Of a stretch of DNA of 64,000 bases, positions 46,426-54,742 are shown one piece after another (the stretch's first letter is position 1; the number at the start of each line of letters is the position of its first letter). The position numbers were made by a program, and so were the translations under genes. The DNA is taken from positions 833,001-897,000 of the forward strand of contig NZ_CP092415.1 in NCBI RefSeq assembly GCF_023716465.1, written 5' to 3'. The DNA is from Flagellimonas marinaquae (GTDB taxonomy: Bacteria > Bacteroidota > Bacteroidia > Flavobacteriales > Flavobacteriaceae). The notes under the pieces were generated by a model. That model was not told where the DNA came from. It ran no database searches and saw only the letters and a list, made by a program, of their open reading frames with translations.

Positions 46426-46620
46426 AATTATTTGTTTGATCCAAATGTAGGCTGAGTTTAAAGAGGGCGGAATGGGAATAGACCAACCTTTGTTTTTTTA
46501 TGACGAAGAATCCAATAAATACGATGAACCCGAGAATCCCGTTCGTAGATCAATTCCACTAATTCATATGTTAAATCCATGTATTTATATATTCCGTTAC
46601 GATCGACAAGAAGTCCAATT

Positions 46621-46628
46621 TAACTTTG
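46621..46628 (+). promoter_or_regulatory. Candidate -7 element for the kelch lipoprotein operon
   Basis: TAACTTTG matches TAnnTTTG and ends 22 nt before ATG 46651; no TTG at -33. Confidence 0.45.
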
Positions 46629-46650
46629 GGAAAAAATTCAATTGTAACAC

Positions 46651-47646
46651 ATGAGAAAAACAATCGAAATAGTAAAGTTTGTGTTCTTTTTCACAATCCC
46701 TTTAATTTTTATCAATGCATGTTCAACAGATGAAGAAGACGAAGAATTAGGGAACTGGGTGGATCGCTCGGTATTCGACGGAACACCAAGAAGTAGCGTA
46801 GCCGGTTTCGTAATCGACAATATCGGTTACATGGGCACCGGATATGATGGGGACGATTATTTAAACTCGTTCTGGGCCTATAACATCGAGGGCGACTATT
46901 GGTCCCAAAAAGCTGATTTTCCGGGAACAGAAAGAAATGCGGCCGTTGGCTTTGAACTTAATGGAACAGGCTATATAGGCTCTGGATATGACGGTGTAAA
47001 CGAACTGGGCGATTTTTACTCCTACGATCCTTCCAGCAATACCTGGACCCAAACAGCATCGCTACCAGACATTGTTAGAAGAAACGCTGTAGCATTTAGC
47101 GCCAATGGCTACGGATACTTTGGCACGGGCTACGATGAAGAGAATGACATGAAAGACTTCTGGAAATATGACCCGAGCACCGATACTTGGACAGAATTAG
47201 AAGGGTTTGGAGGCAACAAACGAAGAGCGGCGACCACATTTACCATTAATGGTACCGTTTACCTTGGCACCGGCGTTTCCAACGGAATATACCTTGATGA
47301 TTTTTGGGCATTCGACCCTACAGATGAATCTTGGACCAAAAAATTAGATCTGGACGAAGAGGACGACTACAATGTGGAACGCAGTAATGCACTTGGGTTT
47401 GAACTCAATGGATATGGATATATTGCCTGTGGCGAACAAAATGGGTCCACCAATTCCGTTTGGCAATACGACCCATCTTCCGACACATGGGAAGAGAAAA
47501 CCAACTTTGAGGGATCTAGTAGACAAGATGCCATAGTATTCTCCAATTCCTCTAGGGCCTTTATTGGGATGGGACGCACCGGTTCACTATACCTGGATGA
47601 TCTGGATGAATTTTGTCCTTTTGAGGAATATGATGATGAAGATTAA
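46651..47646 (+). CDS. Kelch-repeat lipoprotein
   Basis: A 331-residue lipoprotein (lipobox FINACSTD, Cys24) with an acidic segment after it. Six kelch-type repeats follow, each with G(Y/T)xGxGYD...FWxYDPSxxTW, such as YGYFGTGYDEENDMKDFWKY and FWKYDPSTDTWTEL. They predict a six-bladed beta-propeller at the cell surface or periplasm. A short acidic tail (YDDED) closes the protein. It is first in a same-strand run with DUF4907, a LytS-type kinase and a LytTR regulator; it may be a sensor partner or a target. Confidence 0.88.
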   Translation: MRKTIEIVKFVFFFTIPLIFINACSTDEEDEELGNWVDRSVFDGTPRSSVAGFVIDNIGYMGTGYDGDDYLNSFWAYNIEGDYWSQKADFPGTERNAAVGFELNGTGYIGSGYDGVNELGDFYSYDPSSNTWTQTASLPDIVRRNAVAFSANGYGYFGTGYDEENDMKDFWKYDPSTDTWTELEGFGGNKRRAATTFTINGTVYLGTGVSNGIYLDDFWAFDPTDESWTKKLDLDEEDDYNVERSNALGFELNGYGYIACGEQNGSTNSVWQYDPSSDTWEEKTNFEGSSRQDAIVFSNSSRAFIGMGRTGSLYLDDLDEFCPFEEYDDED

Positions 47647-47671
47647 TTTTTAATCAGTTCTAGTTTGTGTC

Positions 47672-47707
47672 GATTGGGGTCAAGAGGTCAGAAACTTGGC
47701 CCCAATC
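47672..47707 (+). promoter_or_regulatory. Stem-loop in the mRNA between the kelch and DUF4907 genes
   Basis: GATTGGGGTCAAG (47672-47684) pairs with CTTGGCCCCAATC (47695-47707), 13 bp with one G-U and a 10-nt loop. No T run follows, so it is an unlikely terminator; a processing, stability or attenuation element is possible. Confidence 0.6.
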
Positions 47708-47723
47708 AAATTTATTTAAAACC

Positions 47724-48059
47724 ATGAAAAAGATTCCGAACTTATTTTCCGTTTTGTTGATTTTAGGGCTTTTGTTTTTTGGTACGACCAAACTTACAAG
47801 CAAAACCAAAAATGAAGCTGCTGTGCTTTCCAAAAAGGCCATTAAGGTGGATGGTGGTTTTGGTTATCAAATATTTAGCGGGAAAAAACTTTTGGTACAG
47901 CAGGAGTTTATGCCTTCCGTTCAGGGCAAGGTTCCTTTCCGATCAGCAAAAGACGCACTAAAGGTCGCCACATTGGTGATGGATAAAATTAATGCCGGCA
48001 CACAACCCATTATTAAAAAAGAAGAACTAACACAATTAAACCTTTTTAAATTGGATTAG
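47724..48059 (+). CDS. DUF4907 family protein
   Basis: A 111-residue protein with an N-terminal hydrophobic segment (LFSVLLILGLLFFGTTKL), a signal peptide or anchor. The DUF4907 core is GGFGYQIFSGKKLLVQQEFMP and the helical RSAKDALKVATLVMDKI. The function is not known. ATG 47724 was chosen over an in-frame start at 47667 that runs through the stem-loop and stops looking protein-like. It ends 12 nt before the LytS-type kinase gene, so it belongs to that operon. Confidence 0.85.
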   Translation: MKKIPNLFSVLLILGLLFFGTTKLTSKTKNEAAVLSKKAIKVDGGFGYQIFSGKKLLVQQEFMPSVQGKVPFRSAKDALKVATLVMDKINAGTQPIIKKEELTQLNLFKLD

Positions 48060-48071
48060 TCCTACTATCTA

Positions 48072-49121
48072 ATGGTCTACGAAAAAAGACATATTCGATT
48101 ATTTTTTATCCATCTATTTCTTTGGGCCCTTGTTTATGGCTTTTTTCTATTCCCTTTCTTCTTTCAATTAAGGCAACTACCTCCCAATTTACCGATTCGC
48201 CTGATCCTTACCATTGTTCTTTTTTATTTCAACTATTTTGTTCTGGTCCCTCAATTGTTGTTAAAAAAAAGGACATTGATCTATCTAATAACGTGCATAT
48301 CTTTAATCGTAGTGGCCGGTCTGGTCGTGCACTTGGGTTTTACGCCTAGACCGAACAACCCACCATTTTTCCCTAGACCGGATATAAATCAATCTTTGCC
48401 CCTAAGAGGTCCTGGACGACCATGGAGATTTATGGGACACATCTTTACCTTGATCAATTTAAGCGCACCGATCATAGTTAGCGGGTTACTGCGCCTATAT
48501 ATAGAATGGAGAAAGAACGAAGATTTGAGAAAAAAAGTGGAAAATGAAAAAGTAAGCTCGGAACTTCAATTTTTGAAGACCCAGTTAAATCCCCACTTTT
48601 TGTTCAACTCCCTAAATGCCATTTACTCCCTTTCGGTAAAAAACTCAAATAGGACATCCGATGCAATAATTTCCCTTTCCGAATTGATGAGGTACATGCT
48701 GTATGAAGCGGATAACGATATGGTTCCGCTGAACAAGGAATTGGAGTATATCAAGAACTATGTACAGTTACAAAGATTAAGACTATCGGACAGTGCCAAT
48801 GTTAAGCTGAAAATATCAGGTGAGGACAAAGGCAAAAAAGTTCCCCCATTATTATTTATATCATTTATTGAAAATGCATTTAAATATGGGACCGACTTTA
48901 AAGGTAGAACCTATGTAAACATTATTCTTCTCATTGAAGAAAAAACAATCCATTTTAAGGTAGAAAACAAAATAGGTGCACATAGAGGACACAACAAAAA
49001 CTCTGGTGTTGGATTGGAGAACATTAAGAACCGTTTAAAATTGTTGTATCCAAACTCCCACGAGCTTAAAATAACCAATACTGGAGAAATGTATTTGGTA
49101 GATTTAATATTGCAGCTGTAA
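48072..49121 (+). CDS. LytS-type sensor histidine kinase
   Basis: A 349-residue kinase. Four membrane spans occupy about residues 8-150, with a Pro-rich loop (TPRPNNPPFFPRPD). A short coiled-coil precedes the His_kinase domain, in which QLNPHFLFNSLNAIYSL holds the phosphorylated His175, and the C-terminal ATPase region has FIENAFKYG and GVGLENIKNRL. The membrane part has no large extracytoplasmic sensor domain, so signals may come through a partner such as the kelch or DUF4907 protein (inference). It is followed by its LytTR regulator 22 nt later. Confidence 0.92.
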   Translation: MVYEKRHIRLFFIHLFLWALVYGFFLFPFFFQLRQLPPNLPIRLILTIVLFYFNYFVLVPQLLLKKRTLIYLITCISLIVVAGLVVHLGFTPRPNNPPFFPRPDINQSLPLRGPGRPWRFMGHIFTLINLSAPIIVSGLLRLYIEWRKNEDLRKKVENEKVSSELQFLKTQLNPHFLFNSLNAIYSLSVKNSNRTSDAIISLSELMRYMLYEADNDMVPLNKELEYIKNYVQLQRLRLSDSANVKLKISGEDKGKKVPPLLFISFIENAFKYGTDFKGRTYVNIILLIEEKTIHFKVENKIGAHRGHNKNSGVGLENIKNRLKLLYPNSHELKITNTGEMYLVDLILQL

Positions 49122-49143
49122 AAAGTCTAAAAAATCCCCAGTT

Positions 49144-49878
49144 ATGAAATGTATTATTATTGATGATGAGCCCTTGGCGATTGACGTTTTGAAAGAATAT
49201 TGCCAAAAAATGGATTTTATTGAGCTGGAAGAAACCTTTACCAATCCATTGGAGGCCATCTCCGTTATCAAGGAAAAAAAGATCGATCTGATCTTTTGTG
49301 ATATTGAAATGCCACAAATAAACGGAATAGATTTTATAAATTCACTGGACAACACCCCGCTGTTTATTTTTACCACAGCATATTCACAGTACGCCGTTGA
49401 AGGTTTCAATCTTAACGCAATCGATTATTTGGTAAAACCTATCCCCTACCATAGATTTATAAAAGCCATTTCAAGAGCAAAAGAAGTTTTGGCATACAGA
49501 AAATCTCCGGTTAGTTTAAACGACAATGTTTTTCCTTCCCACGGAGAATCCAAATCAACTAACCCCGGATATATTTTTGTAAAAGCGGAGTACGAGAGTA
49601 TAAAAATAAATTTGGATGATATTGAGTACATTCAAGGATTAAAGGATTACCTAAAAATTCATGTGCGAGACACCAACAAAGCCATACTTACCTTAATGAG
49701 CTTTAAGGAAATCCTGGACAAACTTCCTTCCCATCAATTTGTGAGGGCACACAAATCGTTTGTCGTCAACATAGGTTGCATTAAAACGATACAACGAAAT
49801 CGAATTGTAATAAATGATATGAGAATTCCTATCGGGGAAAGCTATAAGTCCACTTTTTTGAACAATTTGGGACTGTAA
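49144..49878 (+). CDS. LytTR-family response regulator
   Basis: A 244-residue DNA-binding regulator. Receiver domain: IIIDDEPLAI, phospho-acceptor Asp53 in FCDIEMP, TTAYSQYA, and Lys in DYLVKPI. The LytTR domain follows (about residues 140-244), with IFVKAEYESIKINLDDIEYIQGLKDYLKIH and FVRAHKSFVVN. It is the likely target of the kinase encoded just upstream. It ends 6 nt from the convergent folC. Confidence 0.94.
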   Translation: MKCIIIDDEPLAIDVLKEYCQKMDFIELEETFTNPLEAISVIKEKKIDLIFCDIEMPQINGIDFINSLDNTPLFIFTTAYSQYAVEGFNLNAIDYLVKPIPYHRFIKAISRAKEVLAYRKSPVSLNDNVFPSHGESKSTNPGYIFVKAEYESIKINLDDIEYIQGLKDYLKIHVRDTNKAILTLMSFKEILDKLPSHQFVRAHKSFVVNIGCIKTIQRNRIVINDMRIPIGESYKSTFLNNLGL

Positions 49879-49884
49879 AACCAA

Positions 49885-51096
49885 CTAAACTACCTCTGCA
49901 ACCACAAAGGTACTGCCCCCTATATATACCATATCTTGCACCTCGGCCATTTGCAAGGCCTTTTGGCGCCCCTCTTCTACAGATGCAAATTTTTCACCTG
50001 TTAGCCCTTGTTCAGTTGCCAATTCGAAAAGAACCCCTACATCCATTCCTCTTGGTATGGAGGGCCTTACAAAATAGTACTTGGCATCCTTTGGAAATAG
50101 CCCCAATACAGATTTCACATCCTTATCGTTCACAAAACCAAGAACAACATGAAGCTGTTTATAGGTTTGTTTTTTGATTTGTTGGAGCACCAAACTTAGT
50201 CCTTCCTTGTTATGCGCAGTATCGCAAACCACCATTGGGTCTTCCTGTAAAACCTGCCATCTACCTAAAAGTCCTGTATTCACCACCACTTTTTTAAGAC
50301 CAACAACTATTGCATGTTCCGGGACATCAAAACCTTTCAATTGGCGAATGGTTGTTACAACCCCATTGATATTCTTTTGTTGATATTCACCGAGCAGATC
50401 GGTTTCATATCCCTCATTGGGCACGGAATCGGCAAAAACGATGTTGCATTTTAGCTGATGGGCAATAAGGGTGAAAATCATTTTCGTTTCTGGTTGCGTC
50501 TCACTAATTACCACTGGCACATTTGGTTTAATGATACCCGCCTTTTCCAAGGCTATCTTTTCCAAAGTATCGCCCAAAAATTGGGTATGATCCATACCTA
50601 TATTAGTAATCAAGGACACTTCGGGTGTAATGATATTGGTAGAATCCAACCTACCGCCCAACCCAACCTCAACAATAGCAATCTCAACTTGTTCTTGGGC
50701 AAAGTAATCAAAAGCCATACCCACTGTCATTTCAAAAAAAGAGAGTTTGTGATATTCCAAAAAAGGTTGGTGCCGTGAGATAAATCCTTTTACAAATTCC
50801 TCACTTGTAACCTCTCCATTTATTTTGATGCGCTCTCGAAAATCTTTAAGATGAGGGGATGTATAAAGTCCTACTTTATACCCAGCTTCCTGTAGTATTG
50901 AAGCCAACATATGGCTACTGGAACCTTTACCATTGGTCCCGGCAACATGTATACTTTTAAATTTTTTTTCGGGATGGCCCAGTACACTACAAAAGTGGAT
51001 TATGTTATCCAATTTTGCGTTCATGGCCGCAGCACCTCTCTGCTGGTACATCGGAAGCTGGGCGAACATCCAGTCCAACGTTTCTTTATAAGTCAC
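49885..51096 (-). CDS. folC: Folylpolyglutamate synthase / dihydrofolate synthase
   Basis: A 403-residue Mur-ligase-like enzyme that adds glutamate to folates (and often makes dihydrofolate). The P-loop is VAGTNGKGSSSHML, with YTSPHLKDFRERI next; EVGLGGRLDSTNII and NIGMDHTQFLG follow, and CDTAHNKEGL marks the C-terminal domain. The start codon is GTG, and it overlaps the TonB stop by 1 nt (TAGTG), so translation is probably coupled to the ExbB-ExbD-TonB operon. Confidence 0.94.
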   Translation of the reverse strand: MTYKETLDWMFAQLPMYQQRGAAAMNAKLDNIIHFCSVLGHPEKKFKSIHVAGTNGKGSSSHMLASILQEAGYKVGLYTSPHLKDFRERIKINGEVTSEEFVKGFISRHQPFLEYHKLSFFEMTVGMAFDYFAQEQVEIAIVEVGLGGRLDSTNIITPEVSLITNIGMDHTQFLGDTLEKIALEKAGIIKPNVPVVISETQPETKMIFTLIAHQLKCNIVFADSVPNEGYETDLLGEYQQKNINGVVTTIRQLKGFDVPEHAIVVGLKKVVVNTGLLGRWQVLQEDPMVVCDTAHNKEGLSLVLQQIKKQTYKQLHVVLGFVNDKDVKSVLGLFPKDAKYYFVRPSIPRGMDVGVLFELATEQGLTGEKFASVEEGRQKALQMAEVQDMVYIGGSTFVVAEVV

Positions 51097-51974
51097 TATT
51101 GGCCTAATTTAAAATTGACTACCACAAATCCTATTTGTTGCGCAGGTGCATTGGAATCCGGGTTCCAACGGTGGAGCATTGCAGTTTTACGGGCAGGCTC
51201 CAAAAGGCAGGGAGCATTGTTCGTTGTTCCCTTAACACCTGGTTCGGCCTTGATTACTTTACCCGACCTATCTACCACAATACGAACTACCACACGCCCC
51301 TCTTCATTACATTCTTGACGAACTTTACCATTATCGGCCAATGCCCTACCACTTAAACCATACCCTCCGGTTCCGGTTCCGGGAGAACCATAATAGGATG
51401 TTGCATATGGATCACCATCAGGTTGGCCCTTGTCTCCAGCACGATCATCGTCCCCTTCGCTGCCCGTGGCCGTACCATCGGATTTTCCGATTCCGCCGAT
51501 CAAGGCATCCACACTTTTCTTTTTGGCCTCTTGTTCTTGGCGCTTCCGTTCTTCGGCCTCTCTCTTTTCGCGGGCGATCCGCTCCGCTTCGGCCTTGGCT
51601 TTTTGAGCCTCTTCTTCCGCTTTGCGTTTAGCCTCTTGCTGTTGCCTTAGTTTAATGGTTTCCGCATCGTCGCTGGTCAACACCTCTTCAACAGGAGCTT
51701 CTTCAACAACAGTCTCTTCCGGCTCGGCAGGTTCAGTAAACTCATGTGGCTCCGGTTGGCTCTCCACTTCTCTCGGTTCGGACTTCACCCTTTCTGTAGG
51801 TTGCACCTCTCCACTACCATATTCCATGGTACCGAAATTAACGGCAATTCCATTTTCAATGGGCGGGTCGAGATAGGTCAATCCAATATAAAAAAGCAAT
51901 AGCAGCAATGCGCTTAACAAAAGAGTGGTAAGCGTAAAAGATTTTTTCTTGTGTCTCGTATCTAAGAACGACAT
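51096..51974 (-). CDS. TonB-family energy transducer
   Basis: A 292-residue protein with one N-terminal membrane span (TLTTLLLSALLLLLFYIGLTYL). A long Glu/Pro and Glu/Lys/Ala-rich periplasmic spacer follows (EEAQKAKAEAERIAREKREAEERKRQEQEAKK, quoted only to show composition in part), then a Gly-rich stretch (GSPGTGTGGYGLSG) and a C-terminal TonB-like domain (VVVRIVVDRSGKVIKAEPGVKG). It passes ion-motive force from ExbB/ExbD to outer-membrane transporters such as SusC. It overlaps exbD by 1 nt and folC by 1 nt. Confidence 0.9.
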   Translation of the reverse strand: MSFLDTRHKKKSFTLTTLLLSALLLLLFYIGLTYLDPPIENGIAVNFGTMEYGSGEVQPTERVKSEPREVESQPEPHEFTEPAEPEETVVEEAPVEEVLTSDDAETIKLRQQQEAKRKAEEEAQKAKAEAERIAREKREAEERKRQEQEAKKKSVDALIGGIGKSDGTATGSEGDDDRAGDKGQPDGDPYATSYYGSPGTGTGGYGLSGRALADNGKVRQECNEEGRVVVRIVVDRSGKVIKAEPGVKGTTNNAPCLLEPARKTAMLHRWNPDSNAPAQQIGFVVVNFKLGQ

Positions 51975-52360
51975 TATTTAGGCCGCACCGCCAAGATAAC
52001 CTTATAACTGTTCCTATTGGCAATGTCCATAACGTTGACCGCCTCTTTTATGGCGACGTTTTCTTCTGCCCTTAGGATAATTGTTGGCTTTTCTTGACCT
52101 TCTAGTGCTTTTTTTAATTCAATTTCAATGTATTCCTTGTTGATTTGCTCGTTGTTTACAAAATATTTCAGGTCCTTATCAATGGTAACAGAAACATTCT
52201 GAGTGTTCGTCGATTTTCCCTTCGCCTTTGGCAATAGCAAATCCAATGCATTGGGTGCATTGGAAGTCAGCATAAAGAACACCAATAACAGGAACACAAT
52301 GTCCGTCATGGATGACATGCTGAATTCAGGGCTAATTTTGTTTCTTCCCTTCAGTTTCAT
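51974..52360 (-). CDS. exbD: Biopolymer transport protein ExbD
   Basis: A 128-residue protein with a cytoplasmic start (MKLKGRNKISPEFSMSSMTD), one membrane span (IVFLLLVFFMLT), carrying the conserved Asp at its entry (SMTDIVFLL), and a periplasmic ExbD/TolR domain (PTIILRAEENVAIKEAVNVMDIA). With ExbB it converts ion-motive force into work on TonB. Stop and TonB start share one base (TAATG). Confidence 0.93.
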   Translation of the reverse strand: MKLKGRNKISPEFSMSSMTDIVFLLLVFFMLTSNAPNALDLLLPKAKGKSTNTQNVSVTIDKDLKYFVNNEQINKEYIEIELKKALEGQEKPTIILRAEENVAIKEAVNVMDIANRNSYKVILAVRPK

Positions 52361-52370
52361 AGCCCAGGAT

Positions 52371-53063
52371 TTATATAGGTTCGTTCAAAAGGTCCAAGAA
52401 CTCTACCGCATTGGCCTCCATCTGATGAACAACCTTATCTGTCCTGTTCACAAGGTGGTTATACCCGATGTAAGCTATAATACCAACAACAAGACCGGCC
52501 ACCGTAGTGGTCATTGCAGTATAGATGCCCGATGCCAAGGAACCCATTTCGGCCTGCCCGCCACTACTTGCCATTTCGTGGAAAGCCAAAATCATACCGA
52601 TTACAGTTCCCAAAAATCCGATCATTGGTGCCGCTCCGGCCACTGTGGCCAACACGCTAACATTCTTTTCCAACTTGTACACCTCCAGTGTGCCAGCATT
52701 TTCTATGGCCGTATTAATGTCGTCCAATGGTTTTCCAATGCGGGACACACCTTTTTCCGTAAGGCGGGCCACTGGAGAATCCGTTTGGGCACATAATAGT
52801 TTTGCGGCCTCCAATTTACCATTCATCACGTGGTCGCGAATCTGGTTCATGAAGTTCTTATCTATTTTGGACGCTGCCTTAATGGCAAAGATGCGTTCAA
52901 AATAAATGTACATAGCTACAAAAAGAAGCACAAAAAGGACCATAATAATTATGATGCTTCCTGTGCCTCCATTTACAATAAGATCGATTACGGACAAGGT
53001 CTTTTCCTCGGAAATTGAAGCAGCTGCCTCAGTGCCTTCCGTTACTTCTTGAAAAATATTCAT
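52371..53063 (-). CDS. exbB: ExbB/TolQ/MotA-family proton channel protein
   Basis: A 230-residue inner-membrane protein with three spans: IIIIMVLFVLLFVAMYIYFERIF, APMIGFLGTVIGMILAFHEM, and IYTAMTTTVAGLVVGIIAYIGY. The last two carry the MotA/ExbB signature with the polar Thr residues lining the pore. It is the motor stator for the TonB encoded two genes on. It is first gene of the operon exbB-exbD-tonB-folC; no perfect -7 element was found upstream. Confidence 0.94.
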   Translation of the reverse strand: MNIFQEVTEGTEAAASISEEKTLSVIDLIVNGGTGSIIIIMVLFVLLFVAMYIYFERIFAIKAASKIDKNFMNQIRDHVMNGKLEAAKLLCAQTDSPVARLTEKGVSRIGKPLDDINTAIENAGTLEVYKLEKNVSVLATVAGAAPMIGFLGTVIGMILAFHEMASSGGQAEMGSLASGIYTAMTTTVAGLVVGIIAYIGYNHLVNRTDKVVHQMEANAVEFLDLLNEPI

Positions 53064-53120
53064 ATAAAATCCCCAATTTAAGTTGCAATTATAACGGAGA
53101 TTTTTGAACTAAAGTATTTT

Positions 53121-54506
53121 TTAGAACAAATATCGCATAAACATGTAACAAATTGCTCCGGCGATAAATCCAACAAAGGCCAACCAAGATATTTTCTTAA
53201 GATACCAGAAGAAATCTATTTTCTCCATTCCCATGGCCACAACCCCTGCAGCGGAGCCAATAATTAGCATACTTCCACCTGTTCCGGCAGAGTAAGCTAT
53301 AAAATGCCAAAGCTGGTCATCCATTGGCTCGGAGAACATTCCCAAACTTGCCGCAACAAGCGGTACATTATCTATAATTGCAGAACCTATACCTAATAAT
53401 ATTACCACTAAATCCGACACTTGCGTACCTGCCATCTCAGTTCCCAATAATGGCATGCCCTGTTTAAGACCTTCCGCAAAATTGAAAAGCAGACCCAGGG
53501 ATTCCAAAGCGGCCACCGCCATTAAAATACCAAGAAAGAAAAGTATACTCGGCAATTCGATTTTGGTCAATGCACTATGTACCGGGCTATGATGTGCTGC
53601 CGCATCACTTTCATGATCCACAGACGAAATAGCAATTTTGGAATTGCTGTAAATTTCGGCAAACGTTGCTACCACGGCCAAGGACAACATCATCCCCACA
53701 TACGGTGGCAAATGGGTAAGGGTTTTAAAAATCGGAACAAAAACAATAGCTGCCAGACCTAAGTACAGCATGGTAGGTCCAAACTTTGATTTTGCCCCGG
53801 TATCTTCTTCCATCTCGATCTCCCCCTTGAAAGCGGGAAGGAAGGATGCAATAAAAGAAGGGATAAGCATACATACCAAAGAGGGAATCAACAAATGTTC
53901 GATCAACATTGCGGTGGAAACTTTGTCCCCGATCCATAACATGGTCGTGGTAACATCACCAATTGGAGACCATGCCCCACCTGCGTTTGCAGCAATAATG
54001 ATCAGACCCGCGTACCAAAGTCTTACTTCCCTGTCCTTAACTATTTTTTGAAGAATTGAAATTAATACGATAGTTGCGGTAAGGTTATCGATAATCGCAG
54101 AAAGTATAAACGCCAAGAAGGAGAAAATCCAAAGAATCTTCTTTTTGCTCCTTGTTTTCACAAAAGATTTTATGGTGGAGAAGCCATCAAAATAATCAAT
54201 AATTTCCACAATGGTCATTGCACCGATAAGGAATACCAATATTTCTGCGGTCTTGCCAAGATGGTGCAACAAGGTCTCCTCCATGAGCTCCATTTTCTCT
54301 TCGTGGCCAAAAGCACCGAAATTTTCGAGCAAAGCATGGTTTCCGGAATCGAACCAAGTGTTGAAACCATCGATACCAAAAGCCATCATGGCCCATAAAA
54401 TGGCCATCATCGCCAAAGCCGGAATAAGTTTATCTATTTTTAAATTATGTTCTAGGGTAATTGCCAAATATCCAATTACAAAAATGACAACTAAAAGGGT
54501 TTCCAT
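53121..54506 (-). CDS. nhaD: Sodium/proton antiporter, NhaD type
   Basis: A 461-residue transporter with about 12 membrane spans. NhaD-like motifs: SAIIDNLTATIVLI (the conserved IIDNLTA), NAGGAWSPIGDVTTTMLWI, and the later GSAIIDNVPLVAASLG with a second inverted IIDN motif, followed by GTGGSMLIIGSAAG. It exports sodium in exchange for protons, which suits a marine cell. It is transcribed alone, 57 nt from exbB. Confidence 0.95.
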   Translation of the reverse strand: METLLVVIFVIGYLAITLEHNLKIDKLIPALAMMAILWAMMAFGIDGFNTWFDSGNHALLENFGAFGHEEKMELMEETLLHHLGKTAEILVFLIGAMTIVEIIDYFDGFSTIKSFVKTRSKKKILWIFSFLAFILSAIIDNLTATIVLISILQKIVKDREVRLWYAGLIIIAANAGGAWSPIGDVTTTMLWIGDKVSTAMLIEHLLIPSLVCMLIPSFIASFLPAFKGEIEMEEDTGAKSKFGPTMLYLGLAAIVFVPIFKTLTHLPPYVGMMLSLAVVATFAEIYSNSKIAISSVDHESDAAAHHSPVHSALTKIELPSILFFLGILMAVAALESLGLLFNFAEGLKQGMPLLGTEMAGTQVSDLVVILLGIGSAIIDNVPLVAASLGMFSEPMDDQLWHFIAYSAGTGGSMLIIGSAAGVVAMGMEKIDFFWYLKKISWLAFVGFIAGAICYMFMRYLF

Positions 54507-54705
54507 GTGAAGATTGGTTTAATTAAGGAATAATTTTTTAGAGTAGTTATCTGAATTGCTAAAGATATTCAAAATGAATATTTCCGCATAATCTTAAGGA
54601 TATAAAAATATGTGAAAGGAAAATAATGACAAATAAAAGAATCGTTAAAAATTCAATCATTCTCATTTATTCATCCTTTTCCATAGAAAATTAATATTCT
54701 AAAAC

Positions 54706-54713
54706 TATATTTG
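54706..54713 (+). promoter_or_regulatory. Candidate -7 element for the acyl-CoA dehydrogenase gene
   Basis: TATATTTG matches TAnnTTTG, 29 nt before ATG 54743; the -33 TTG is not evident. Confidence 0.45.
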
Positions 54714-54742
54714 TATGTAATTTTTAAAAATCTTTCAGTTTT

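Noticed and set aside
46472..46654. 60-codon open frame on the plus strand between the DUF4270 and kelch genes
   Set aside because: No recognisable family, odd composition and overlap with the kelch start and the -7 element; more likely chance.
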